64,000 nt of DNA, taken from assembly GCF_017873245.1 (NCBI RefSeq), contig NZ_JAGGJY010000001.1, positions 124,001-188,000 of the forward strand. Direction: 5' to 3'. The stretch comes from Clostridium tertium (GTDB lineage Bacteria > Bacillota > Clostridia > Clostridiales > Clostridiaceae). The notes under the pieces were generated by a model. The model saw only the letters and a list, made by a program, of their open reading frames with translations, was not told the DNA's origin and did no database searches. Below are positions 33,658 to 41,294 of this stretch, piece by piece (the first letter of the stretch is position 1; every line of letters begins with the position of its first letter). Made by a program: the position numbers and the translations under genes.

Positions 33658-34356
33658 GTGTCTAATGTTATAAATAGTTATACAGGAGCGAGAGCGACAG
33701 ATAGAGGAACACAAATAGTTAAACCAGGACAAGATATGGATAAAAATGCATTTTTAACAATATTATCTGCAGAATTATCAAATATGGATCCAATGGGAAA
33801 TAACGATTCTACTCAATATGTTACTCAAATGGCACAGTTTGCTTCAATGGAGCAAATGACAAATTTAAATACTACAATGTCTAGTTACGCACATAACTCA
33901 ATGGTTGGCAAAGGTGTAACTTTAAAAAGTGTTGATAGTGAAGGCAAGCCTTACACTGGGATTGTAAAATCTGTAACATCAACATCAGCTAAAACTACAA
34001 TTTCTGTAGAAGTTAATGAAAATGGAAATAATACTTATAAGGACTTTGATATAACAGATGTACTTACTGTTTTAGATGTTCCTGACTATTCGCTACCATC
34101 AATTAATAATATAAATGGTAATATGTCATTTTTAGTTGCTTCTTCGTTTATAGGAAAGCATGTTGAATTAAGTGAGAAAGCTTCAAATGAAAATAATATT
34201 ACTGGAGAAGTTTTAGGAGTATTAAAAGATCAAGGTATAGTTAAAGTAAGAGTTAAATTACATGATTCAGATGAAATACAAGAATTTACTTATGATAAGA
34301 TAATTAAGGCTTCAAATAGTAAAGAAGAGATAAAATCAGAAGAGAATCAAGAGTAA
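33658..34356 (+). CDS. flgD: FlgD, hook cap / assembly protein
   Basis: A 232-residue hook scaffold starting at GTG with TAGGGGGAT upstream. FLTILSAELSNMDPMGNNDS and YVTQMAQFASMEQMTNLN are the FlgD signature. The C-terminal half (~100-215) is made of beta segments with two related stretches (MVGKGVTLKSVDSEGKPYTG and FIGKHVELSEKASNENNITG). FlgD caps the growing hook during FlgE addition. Confidence 0.93.
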   Translation: MSNVINSYTGARATDRGTQIVKPGQDMDKNAFLTILSAELSNMDPMGNNDSTQYVTQMAQFASMEQMTNLNTTMSSYAHNSMVGKGVTLKSVDSEGKPYTGIVKSVTSTSAKTTISVEVNENGNNTYKDFDITDVLTVLDVPDYSLPSINNINGNMSFLVASSFIGKHVELSEKASNENNITGEVLGVLKDQGIVKVRVKLHDSDEIQEFTYDKIIKASNSKEEIKSEENQE

Positions 34357-34387
34357 GATAAGTAAATTATTAAAGTAGGTGTTTTTT

Positions 34388-34774
34388 TTGAGCTTTAGAG
34401 TTATAAATGGAAAAGCTTATCCTGTAGGTAATTTTCAGTTGCAAAATGAAAGGGTAAATGAGAAAAATAATAACTACAAAAGTAAGTTTAATGATATTTT
34501 AAATGAAGCTATAAATAAAGATAGCAATGAATATACACTATCAAAGCATGCAGCAGAGAGATTGAAAGAAATCAATTTTACAGATGTAGATATGGACCAA
34601 ATTGCAAAGGGCTTTAAAATGGCACAAGATAAAGGTTCTAAAAATTCTGTAATGATATATAAAGATGTAGCTTTAATAGCTAGTATAGAAAATAAAACTG
34701 TAATAACAGCAATAGAAAAAGAAAGAGCTAAGGCAAATGTATTTACAAATGTAGATAGTGTTGTAATTTTATAA
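34388..34774 (+). CDS. Conserved flagellar operon protein, TIGR02530 type
   Basis: A 128-residue protein of the small family found between flgD and flgE in Gram-positive flagellar operons. Typical text is KHAAERLKEINFTDVDMDQIAKGFKMAQDKGSKNS and VALIASIENKTVITAIEKE, with a C-terminal NVFTNVDSVVIL. I chose TTG 34388 (MSFRVINGKAYPVG), 6 bases after GTAGGTG; the GTG at 34379 lies in that site and would add three phenylalanine/leucine residues. Function is unknown; it may help hook assembly. Confidence 0.85.
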   Translation: MSFRVINGKAYPVGNFQLQNERVNEKNNNYKSKFNDILNEAINKDSNEYTLSKHAAERLKEINFTDVDMDQIAKGFKMAQDKGSKNSVMIYKDVALIASIENKTVITAIEKERAKANVFTNVDSVVIL

Positions 34775-34802
34775 GCTGGACCTATTTTAGGAGGCTTAAT
34801 TC

Positions 34803-34832
34803 TTGTTGAATGACAGATGCAAGAAAAAATAA
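34803..34832 (+). other. Nine-codon mini-ORF with a perfect ribosome binding site, before flgE
   Basis: AGGAGG (34790-34795) is followed after 7 bases by TTG and eight further codons (MLNDRCKKK) ending in TAA at 34830-34832. It is in the same frame as flgE, whose own GGAGG begins 6 bases later. It could be a leader peptide that tunes flgE translation, or a chance remnant. Confidence 0.4.
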
Positions 34833-34850
34833 ATGGTTGGAGGTCAATTT

Positions 34851-37490
34851 ATGTTAAGATCAATGTATTCCGGTATAAGCGGTATGAAGGTTAATCAAAC
34901 TAAGTTAGATGTTATAGGAAATAATATATCAAATGTTGGTACTACATCATTTAAATCATCAAGAGCAAGATTTAGCGATATGCTAAGCCAAAATGTATCA
35001 GATGCTATGGCACCATCTAATAACCAAGGTGGAGTAAATGCTAGCCAAGTTGGACTTGGAGTTCAACTTGCAAGCATAGATTCTGTTATGACACAAGGGA
35101 TGATGCAACCTACAGGAAGACAATTGGATGTTGCAATTGATGGTGATGGATTCTTTATGGTAAGTAAAGGACCAGCAATTTATGATGGAACTTTAGAAGT
35201 AAATCATAGAGCTGGCGCACATAATATAACATCACAGTCATTAAGCAATTCTGGAAGCGAAATAATGTATAGTAGAGATGGATCATTTATATTAGATGAA
35301 CAAGGAAATTTATTAACAGGTGATGGATTTAGAGTTATGGGTTATTCTTTAACAAATGATGATAGTTCGCAAGAGGCAACAGGACAAGTTCCGAATGGAG
35401 TAAGTACTGCAGGATTAGATTTTAGATTTGGACCTGGATCACAATTAAATGGATTCAAAGTAGTTCTAGGATCTGTTGGACCAGGAACTGTTACATCAGC
35501 AAATGTTAATAAAGCAGAAAAACTTATAATAGTAAATGGAGATTTTTCTTCAACAGGAGCATTAACACCAGCTCAAGTAGAATCAGCAATAAATAAAGGA
35601 TTATCATCAGCAGGAATATCACAACAAATGTTTGTTAGTGGAAAACCTATTACTTTTGAAGGGTTAGGCTCATCAGCTATTGTAGGTGGTACAGATGCAT
35701 TAGCGCCTAAAGCTATTACAGTTGGAGGATTTACTATACAACTTAGCGAAGGTAGTGATTTAAATGGTTATAGCTTTGAAATTGGTGAAATATCGCCTAA
35801 AACTTTAGAGGTTAATGTTGAAAAAGGTAGAAAAAAAATTGTTATAAATGCTGATTTCTTAAATAAAGGATTTAACTCAGCAGATTTACAAGAGGAGTTA
35901 AATAATAAGCTTAAAGAAGCAGGAATTAAACAAGAAGCAAAAGTTACAGGAGCACCGGCTACTTTAGGAAATATAAGTGGTGCTTCAGATGCTACTGGTA
36001 AAGTGGACAAAGCAGCTGAGTTAGTTAATGCAAAAGATGGAACAAAAACCAACTTGTCAGTTGGTGGATTTACATTTTCTAATCAAACTGATGGAGAACT
36101 TAATGATTACACAATTTCTATAGGAGAAAGTTCAGCGGGAACACCACTTACAGTAGTAGTTGAAAATGGAAATATAATAATTAATGGTGATTTTACTAAG
36201 GCAGATTCATTTACAAATACTGAATTAAAAACTAAATTAAATAGTGCATTAAAAGCAAATGGAGTTAAAACTCAATTAGATGTTGCAGGAAGTATAAAGT
36301 TAGGGGATATAACAAATAAAATTAAATTCCAAGATGGAGTTACAGCGTCCTCTCCAAAGGCATTAAACATAGCTGGATTAAATGTAGAACTTCCAGCAGG
36401 AATACTATTAAACAATTTAGAATTTGAAATTACTGATATTAATGAGCCAGCATTAAACGTAAAATATACTGAAGCAACAGGAGGAAATCCACCTAAATTA
36501 GTTATAACAGGAGATTTTACTAAGAAAGTTGCAGCAAGAGATTTAGAAGATAAAATAAATGAAGCTTTAGCTAAAGTTCATAAAATTGATTCGCCTAAAG
36601 TTAAAATATCAGGAACATCTAAACCTTACACTGGATTAACTTCAGATAATATTGAAGGTGGAGAAGTTGATAAGGCACCAGGGAAAATTGCAGTTGGTGG
36701 TATAGAACTAACATTTGATGCAGGAGCAGCACTTAATGGTTATAAGTTCCAAATAGGTGTAATAAGCCCTGGGACTAAGACATCAGCTACAATTGATGAA
36801 AAAGGAAAGACAATTACAATAAATGGTGATTTTGTAACTACGAATGCTATTACAGCTAAAAATATACAAGATGCTTTAACTAGAGCTTTAGAAGGAAAAG
36901 GGATAGCTCAAGGAATAGCTGCAACAGGAAAGCCAATAGAAATTGGCGGAGTTGTTTCAGAGGAAACAAATGGAGGAACTCCAATAGAAAGTATGAACTC
37001 AGATGGAAGTATTAATTTTGTAGATGCAACAAAAGATTTAAAATCATATGATGGAGAATTAAAAACTCTTAAGATTCCAGATAAGGTGAGAATACCAGGA
37101 ACAGATATAGAGCTTAGAGTTAAAACTTATACTATAGATAAAAATGGTGTAATTAATGGAGTACTTGAAGATGGTAGGGTAGCTGCACTTGGACAATTAG
37201 CTATGGCAAGTTTTAAGAATCCAGAAGGTTTAACTAAGCTTGGAGGAAATCTTTATAGTTCATCAGTTAACTCAGGAGATGCAATTATAAAGAGTGGTGT
37301 TGGAACTTTAAATGATGATAATTCAAATGGTTATGGAGATAATCTTCAAGGAATGCTTGAAATGTCAAATGTAGACTTATCAGAACAATTTACAGATATG
37401 ATAGTTTCAAGTAGAGCTTTCCAAGCAGCAGGGAAAATGATAACTACTGGAGATGAAATTCTTCAAGATATAATTAACTTAAAGAGATAA
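34851..37490 (+). CDS. flgE: FlgE, hook protein with five tandem repeat domains
   Basis: An 879-residue hook protein, roughly twice the usual length. Both ends are ordinary FlgE: MLRSMYSGISGMKVNQTKLD and NNISNVGTTSFKSSRARF at the start, and LSEQFTDMIVSSRAFQAAGKM to LQDIINLKR at the end. Between residues ~187 and ~709 lie five similar segments of ~90-110 residues (details under the repeat entry). Removing them leaves ~356 residues, a normal FlgE. They should decorate the outer hook surface. TTGGAGG precedes the ATG at 34851; the in-frame ATG at 34833 has no site. The repeats are in frame with no stop, so this is not decay. Confidence 0.94.
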   Translation: MLRSMYSGISGMKVNQTKLDVIGNNISNVGTTSFKSSRARFSDMLSQNVSDAMAPSNNQGGVNASQVGLGVQLASIDSVMTQGMMQPTGRQLDVAIDGDGFFMVSKGPAIYDGTLEVNHRAGAHNITSQSLSNSGSEIMYSRDGSFILDEQGNLLTGDGFRVMGYSLTNDDSSQEATGQVPNGVSTAGLDFRFGPGSQLNGFKVVLGSVGPGTVTSANVNKAEKLIIVNGDFSSTGALTPAQVESAINKGLSSAGISQQMFVSGKPITFEGLGSSAIVGGTDALAPKAITVGGFTIQLSEGSDLNGYSFEIGEISPKTLEVNVEKGRKKIVINADFLNKGFNSADLQEELNNKLKEAGIKQEAKVTGAPATLGNISGASDATGKVDKAAELVNAKDGTKTNLSVGGFTFSNQTDGELNDYTISIGESSAGTPLTVVVENGNIIINGDFTKADSFTNTELKTKLNSALKANGVKTQLDVAGSIKLGDITNKIKFQDGVTASSPKALNIAGLNVELPAGILLNNLEFEITDINEPALNVKYTEATGGNPPKLVITGDFTKKVAARDLEDKINEALAKVHKIDSPKVKISGTSKPYTGLTSDNIEGGEVDKAPGKIAVGGIELTFDAGAALNGYKFQIGVISPGTKTSATIDEKGKTITINGDFVTTNAITAKNIQDALTRALEGKGIAQGIAATGKPIEIGGVVSEETNGGTPIESMNSDGSINFVDATKDLKSYDGELKTLKIPDKVRIPGTDIELRVKTYTIDKNGVINGVLEDGRVAALGQLAMASFKNPEGLTKLGGNLYSSSVNSGDAIIKSGVGTLNDDNSNGYGDNLQGMLEMSNVDLSEQFTDMIVSSRAFQAAGKMITTGDEILQDIINLKR
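35409..36978 (+). repeat. Five tandem ~100-residue repeats inside flgE
   Basis: Approximate units: 35409-35711, 35712-36053, 36054-36359, 36360-36683, 36684-36978. Each begins with a GGF/GGI-type strand (VGGFTIQL, VGGFTFSN, IAGLNVEL, VGGIELTF; unit 1 GLDFRFG), then an LNGYxFxIGxISPGT-like block, then an IxINGDF block, then a helix such as LQEELNNKLKEAGI and an xGxP/GxS strand. Divergence between units is high, so the duplications are old. Confidence 0.85.
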
Positions 37491-37511
37491 TAAAACAAAA
37501 TAGATTGCTCA

Positions 37512-37538
37512 TGCTCAGTTGCTTCAATAAACTGAGCA
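37512..37538 (+). other. Hairpin between flgE and flbD without a T-run
   Basis: TGCTCAGTT / AACTGAGCA form a perfect 9-bp stem with a 9-base loop, 22 bases after the flgE stop. No T-tract follows, so it is more likely an RNA-processing or mRNA-stability element than a terminator. Confidence 0.6.
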
Positions 37539-37623
37539 AAGCATCCTAACTATATAAGTAAATTATGGAAAAGTATTTTATATCTATATAAAGTGAATTT
37601 ACTATAGTGAAGAGGGGAATTAA

Positions 37624-37815
37624 ATGATTAATGTAACAGCTATGAATAACAAAGAGTTTATTTTAAATGCCGATCATATAGAGAAAATAGAAGAGGTTCC
37701 TGAAACTTTAATAACATTAACTAATGGTAAAAAGTATATTGTGCTTGAAAGCGTAGAAGAGATAGTAGAAAAAGTAATTATATATAAAAATAAGATTGTT
37801 ACTTATAGATTATAA
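37624..37815 (+). CDS. flbD: FlbD/SwrD-type flagellar protein
   Basis: A 63-residue protein of the FlbD family (SwrD in Bacillus, which raises motor torque). The family sequence is INVTAMNNKEFILNADHIEKI, then LTNGKKYIVLESVEEIVEKVI. It always lies next to the stator genes, as here. GAGGGGAA precedes the ATG. motA starts 16 bases after its stop. Confidence 0.9.
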   Translation: MINVTAMNNKEFILNADHIEKIEEVPETLITLTNGKKYIVLESVEEIVEKVIIYKNKIVTYRL

Positions 37816-37831
37816 TGGGAGGCAATATTAT

Positions 37832-38638
37832 ATGAAAAAGTCAGACATATTAACCTCAGTTGGTTTAATATTAAGCATAGTATTAATGATTTATGGAATG
37901 CTTATTGGAAGTAGTCTTAAAATTTTCTGGGACGTAGCATCTGTAATAATAACTGTAGGAGGATCATTATCAGCTCTTTTAATAACATATTCATTAGAAG
38001 AAGTGAAAAATATGGGAAAGCTTTTCATGCAAGCTTTTAAGGAAAATAAATCATCAGGAAAAGATATAATTATAAGGTTTGGAAGCCTTTCTAAAAAAGC
38101 TAGAAGAGAAGGACTATTATCTTTAGAAGATGATATTTCTGAAATGGAAGATCCTTTTATGAAGAAAGGATTACAAATGGTTGTAGATGGTATTGAACCA
38201 GAAACAATAAGAGAAATATTAGAATTAGAAATTGGAGAAATGGAAAATAGACATGAAAGAGGCGCAGGTATTTATGCTGCATGGGGGGCTTATGCCCCTG
38301 CATTTGGTATGCTAGGAACTTTAATTGGATTAATTCAAATGCTTGCAAATTTAACAGATGTAGCAAATATTGCATCTGGTATGGGAAAAGCATTAATAAC
38401 TACATTCTATGGTTCACTTTTAGCAAATATTTTATGTAATCCTATTGCTTCTAATTTAAGGCAAAAGAGTGCAAAGGAAGCTGGAGAAAGAGAAATGATT
38501 TTAGAAGGAATACTTGCAATACAATCAGGTGTAAACCCAAGAATTGTAGAGGAAAAGCTAATAACATACTTACCTCCTAAGGAAAAATTAGAATATTTAA
38601 ATAACAGCATTGAAAATGGAGAAGGAGTTGTTATTTAA
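37832..38638 (+). CDS. motA: MotA, flagellar stator subunit
   Basis: A 268-residue membrane protein with four helices (two near the N-terminus, two at ~145-205, with WGAYAPAFGMLGTLIGLIQML). The charged cytoplasmic loop (~60-135) engages FliG. With MotB it forms the ion channel that drives rotation. GGGAGGCAA places the start at ATG 37832; the earlier in-frame ATG/TTG codons overlap flbD. The stop overlaps the motB start by one base (TAATG). Confidence 0.95.
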   Translation: MKKSDILTSVGLILSIVLMIYGMLIGSSLKIFWDVASVIITVGGSLSALLITYSLEEVKNMGKLFMQAFKENKSSGKDIIIRFGSLSKKARREGLLSLEDDISEMEDPFMKKGLQMVVDGIEPETIREILELEIGEMENRHERGAGIYAAWGAYAPAFGMLGTLIGLIQMLANLTDVANIASGMGKALITTFYGSLLANILCNPIASNLRQKSAKEAGEREMILEGILAIQSGVNPRIVEEKLITYLPPKEKLEYLNNSIENGEGVVI

Positions 38639-39378
38639 TGGCTAGAAAGAAAAAGAATAAAGCTGAAGGCTTAAGGGGCGATGAATGGATGGCAACTTAT
38701 GCTGATACTGTAACTTTATTGCTTACTTTTTTTGTTTTGTTATATTCAATGGCAACTGTAGATGCGGAAAAAACTAAAAGTATATCTAATGCTTTTACTT
38801 CAATGATGAGTGGACAAAATGGTGATAGCATAATGGAATATAACATGTATAATGGGGAAGTACCTTTAATTGGAGGAGAAACTGAAGATAATATAGAAGG
38901 TGGAGAATCATTAACAGAACAAGAAAAAATGTATAAGAATGTTAAAGAATTTGTTAATGAAAATAATTTAGGATCTGTTGTAGATATTCTTGATAATAAA
39001 AGAGGAGTAATAATACAACTAAGAGATAATGTATTGTTTGAAACTTCAAGTTCTGATTTAAGGGAAGAAAGTAAGGAAGTACTTAACAAAATCAATTCAC
39101 TTATAGCATCTATAGATAATCAAATATTAGTTGAAGGTCATACAGATAATAGACCCATAAATACAAGTAGATTTCCATCAAACTGGGAATTGTCTGCTGA
39201 TAGAGCAGTCAATGTAGTTAAATATTTTATAGAAGTAATGGGACAAGATCCTTCAAGATTTAGTGCAGCAGGATATGGAGAGTACCATCCGGTAGCACCT
39301 AATGATACTTATGAAAATATGGCTAAAAATAGAAGAGTTGATATTTTAATTGTGACAACTGAAAAGGAGGAAGAATAA
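38638..39378 (+). CDS. motB: MotB, flagellar stator subunit
   Basis: A 246-residue stator protein with one helix at ~20-40. Asp23 in TYADTVTLLLTFFVLLYSMA is the ion-binding aspartate. The plug and linker region (~45-115) is acidic. The C-terminal OmpA-like peptidoglycan-binding domain (~115-240) holds LVEGHTDNRPI and NWELSADRAVNVVKYF. Whether protons or sodium are used cannot be decided safely from the sequence. Confidence 0.95.
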   Translation: MARKKKNKAEGLRGDEWMATYADTVTLLLTFFVLLYSMATVDAEKTKSISNAFTSMMSGQNGDSIMEYNMYNGEVPLIGGETEDNIEGGESLTEQEKMYKNVKEFVNENNLGSVVDILDNKRGVIIQLRDNVLFETSSSDLREESKEVLNKINSLIASIDNQILVEGHTDNRPINTSRFPSNWELSADRAVNVVKYFIEVMGQDPSRFSAAGYGEYHPVAPNDTYENMAKNRRVDILIVTTEKEEE

Positions 39379-39379
39379 G

Positions 39380-39826
39380 ATGGCTGAAAGTAAGCAAGAA
39401 AAGAAAAAGGGTAGTAAATTAATTATAATCATTGCTATTCTAGCAATTTTGGGTGGTGGAACATTTGGGGGAGTATATTACTTTATGAATAAAAATAATG
39501 CCTCACAGCCAGTTGTTATAGAAGAAGCTTTTTTTGAAGTTGGAGAAATATTTGTTAATTTAAGTGATGAAGGATCAAAGAGATATGTAAAACTTAACCT
39601 TTCAATAAGTTATGATAAAAACAATAAAGATTTAGCTAAAGAAATAGAAGATAAAAAAGTTGTACTTAGAGATGTGGCTATATTTTATGTAAAGTCTTGT
39701 AAAGCTAGTAGTTTTGAACCAGCAAATGAAGCTGTATTAAAAGGTGATATGATTACTAGGATGAATCAAAAATTGAAATCAGGATTGATAAAAGATGTAT
39801 ATATAAGTGATATTATAGTACAATAG
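39380..39826 (+). CDS. fliL: FliL, basal-body-associated protein
   Basis: A 148-residue single-pass membrane protein with a basic cytoplasmic start (KQEKKKGSK), a helix at ~13-33 rich in Ile/Leu/Gly, and a periplasm-side domain (FEVGEIFVNLSDEGSKRYVKLNLSI, VVLRDVAIFYVKS). It surrounds or supports the stator. AAAGGAGGAAG lies before the ATG, one base after the motB stop. Confidence 0.92.
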   Translation: MAESKQEKKKGSKLIIIIAILAILGGGTFGGVYYFMNKNNASQPVVIEEAFFEVGEIFVNLSDEGSKRYVKLNLSISYDKNNKDLAKEIEDKKVVLRDVAIFYVKSCKASSFEPANEAVLKGDMITRMNQKLKSGLIKDVYISDIIVQ

Positions 39827-39845
39827 AAGGAAGTAGAATTAAAAG

Positions 39846-40214
39846 ATGGATTTAATATTTATGATAATTAAGTTAATATTTGCTCTTGTAGTAGTACTAG
39901 GACTTATGTATTTAGTATTTAAAATAAGCGGAAATAGACTTAATAAAATTAATGAAGGAAAATATATAAAAGTATTAGAAAAAGTTCAAATATCTAAAGA
40001 TACTTCAATAGTAGTAGTAAAGATTGGGAAAAAGGGATACATAATGAGTTCATCTAATAATAATACTGAAAAAATAGATGAAATATCTGAAGAGGAGATA
40101 TTGCTTTTGGAAGAGGAGAAAAGAATAGAAAAAGAAAAAATTAATCAGCAATATGAAGTAGCTATTAAGGGTTTAAAATCCAAAGTAAATAAACTTAGGA
40201 ATAAATATAACTAA
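39846..40214 (+). CDS. fliO: FliO, flagellar export assembly protein
   Basis: A 122-residue membrane protein with one N-terminal helix (~3-24), then LEKVQISKDTSIVVVKIGKKGYIMSSS, the typical FliO/FliZ core, and a Lys/Glu-rich tail. It assists assembly of the FliP ring. The family is short and divergent, but its place before fliP supports the call. Confidence 0.8.
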   Translation: MDLIFMIIKLIFALVVVLGLMYLVFKISGNRLNKINEGKYIKVLEKVQISKDTSIVVVKIGKKGYIMSSSNNNTEKIDEISEEEILLLEEEKRIEKEKINQQYEVAIKGLKSKVNKLRNKYN

Positions 40215-40227
40215 AAGGAAGATTTGT

Positions 40228-41001
40228 ATGAGTAAAAAAAATAAATATTTATTTATAATGCTAATAGCATTAGCTTTAATATTCACCTTTGATAAAAGTG
40301 TAAGTGCTGAACCTATAAATATACCAAACGTTAATATTTCGGTAGGTGGTGAATCAACTTCTCCTCAAAACTATGTTGATAATATTAAATTATTAATAAT
40401 ATTAACTATTTTAACATTATTGCCTTCAATAATAATAATGATGACATCTTTTACAAGAATAATAGTTGTATTTTCATTTTTAAAAAGTGCATTAGGAGCA
40501 CAACAATCTATACCAAATCAAATACTTATTGGACTAGCATTATTTTTAACTATATTCATAATGCAACCAGTATATAGTGAGATAAATAATAATGCATTTA
40601 AGCCTTTTATGGAAAATACAATAACGCAAGATGAAGCTATGGAGGCTGGAAGCAAGCCTTTAAGGGAGTTTATGTTAAAGCAAACAAGACAAAAAGATTT
40701 AGAATTATTTATTGAAACATCAAAATTAGATAAAGAAGAAATAACAAGAGATAATATTCCATTAACTGTTGTTATACCAGCTTTTGCAATAAGTGAATTA
40801 AAAACAGCCTTTCAAATAGGATTCTTACTATTCTTACCTTTCTTAATAATAGATATGGTTGTAGCAAGTGTTCTTATGTCTATGGGGATGTTTATGGTTC
40901 CACCTGTTATGGTAGCATTACCATTTAAATTATTGTTATTTGTAATGGTAGATGGTTGGTATTTAATGGTTAAATCATTGATAATGAGCTTTGGAGGGTA
41001 G
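40228..41001 (+). CDS. fliP: FliP, flagellar export gate protein
   Basis: A 257-residue FliP with an N-terminal signal peptide (KKNKYLFIMLIALALIFTF, cleavage near SAEP at ~28). The characteristic SIIIMMTSFTRIIVVFSFLK and IPNQILIGLALFLTIFIMQP follow. PLTVVIPAFAISELKTAFQI and the final MVDGWYLMVKSLIMSF are conserved. It forms the pentameric core of the FliPQR export gate. fliQ follows at once. Confidence 0.96.
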   Translation: MSKKNKYLFIMLIALALIFTFDKSVSAEPINIPNVNISVGGESTSPQNYVDNIKLLIILTILTLLPSIIIMMTSFTRIIVVFSFLKSALGAQQSIPNQILIGLALFLTIFIMQPVYSEINNNAFKPFMENTITQDEAMEAGSKPLREFMLKQTRQKDLELFIETSKLDKEEITRDNIPLTVVIPAFAISELKTAFQIGFLLFLPFLIIDMVVASVLMSMGMFMVPPVMVALPFKLLLFVMVDGWYLMVKSLIMSFGG

Positions 41002-41010
41002 GTGATATGT

Positions 41011-41280
41011 ATGAGTGAAAATTTAATAATAGGAATTGTTAGAGATGCATTATATACGTCATTAAAGGTAGCAGGTCCTATATTAATAGTATCAATTTTA
41101 ATTGGATTAATAATAAGTATTTTTCAAGCAACCACTCAAATACAAGAACAAACATTAACCTTTGTTCCAAAACTTATAGGAATTGCAGCTGTAGGACTAA
41201 TGTTATCAAGCTTTATGTTACATACACTAGTATCTTTTACAGAAAGAATATTTGAACTTATTATTAAAATATCTACTTAG
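41011..41280 (+). CDS. fliQ: FliQ, flagellar export gate protein
   Basis: An 89-residue protein with two membrane helices (MSENLIIGIVRDALYTSLKV, then FVPKLIGIAAVGLMLSSFML), the standard FliQ size. The ATG at 41011 follows GGGTAGGTGATAT and gives the family N-terminus; the GTG at 41002 lies within the binding site. It wraps around the FliP-FliR core of the gate. Confidence 0.95.
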   Translation: MSENLIIGIVRDALYTSLKVAGPILIVSILIGLIISIFQATTQIQEQTLTFVPKLIGIAAVGLMLSSFMLHTLVSFTERIFELIIKIST

Positions 41281-41294
41281 GGGGTAGGTAAAGT

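Noticed and set aside
35409..36978. FlgE repeats as a sign of a frameshifted or chimeric gene
   Set aside because: The frame is continuous with normal FlgE ends, codon use is like that of the neighbours, and every unit keeps the same block order.
37512..37538. Transcription terminator after flgE
   Set aside because: The stem is good, but no T-run follows, and a terminator here would cut off essential stator and export genes.
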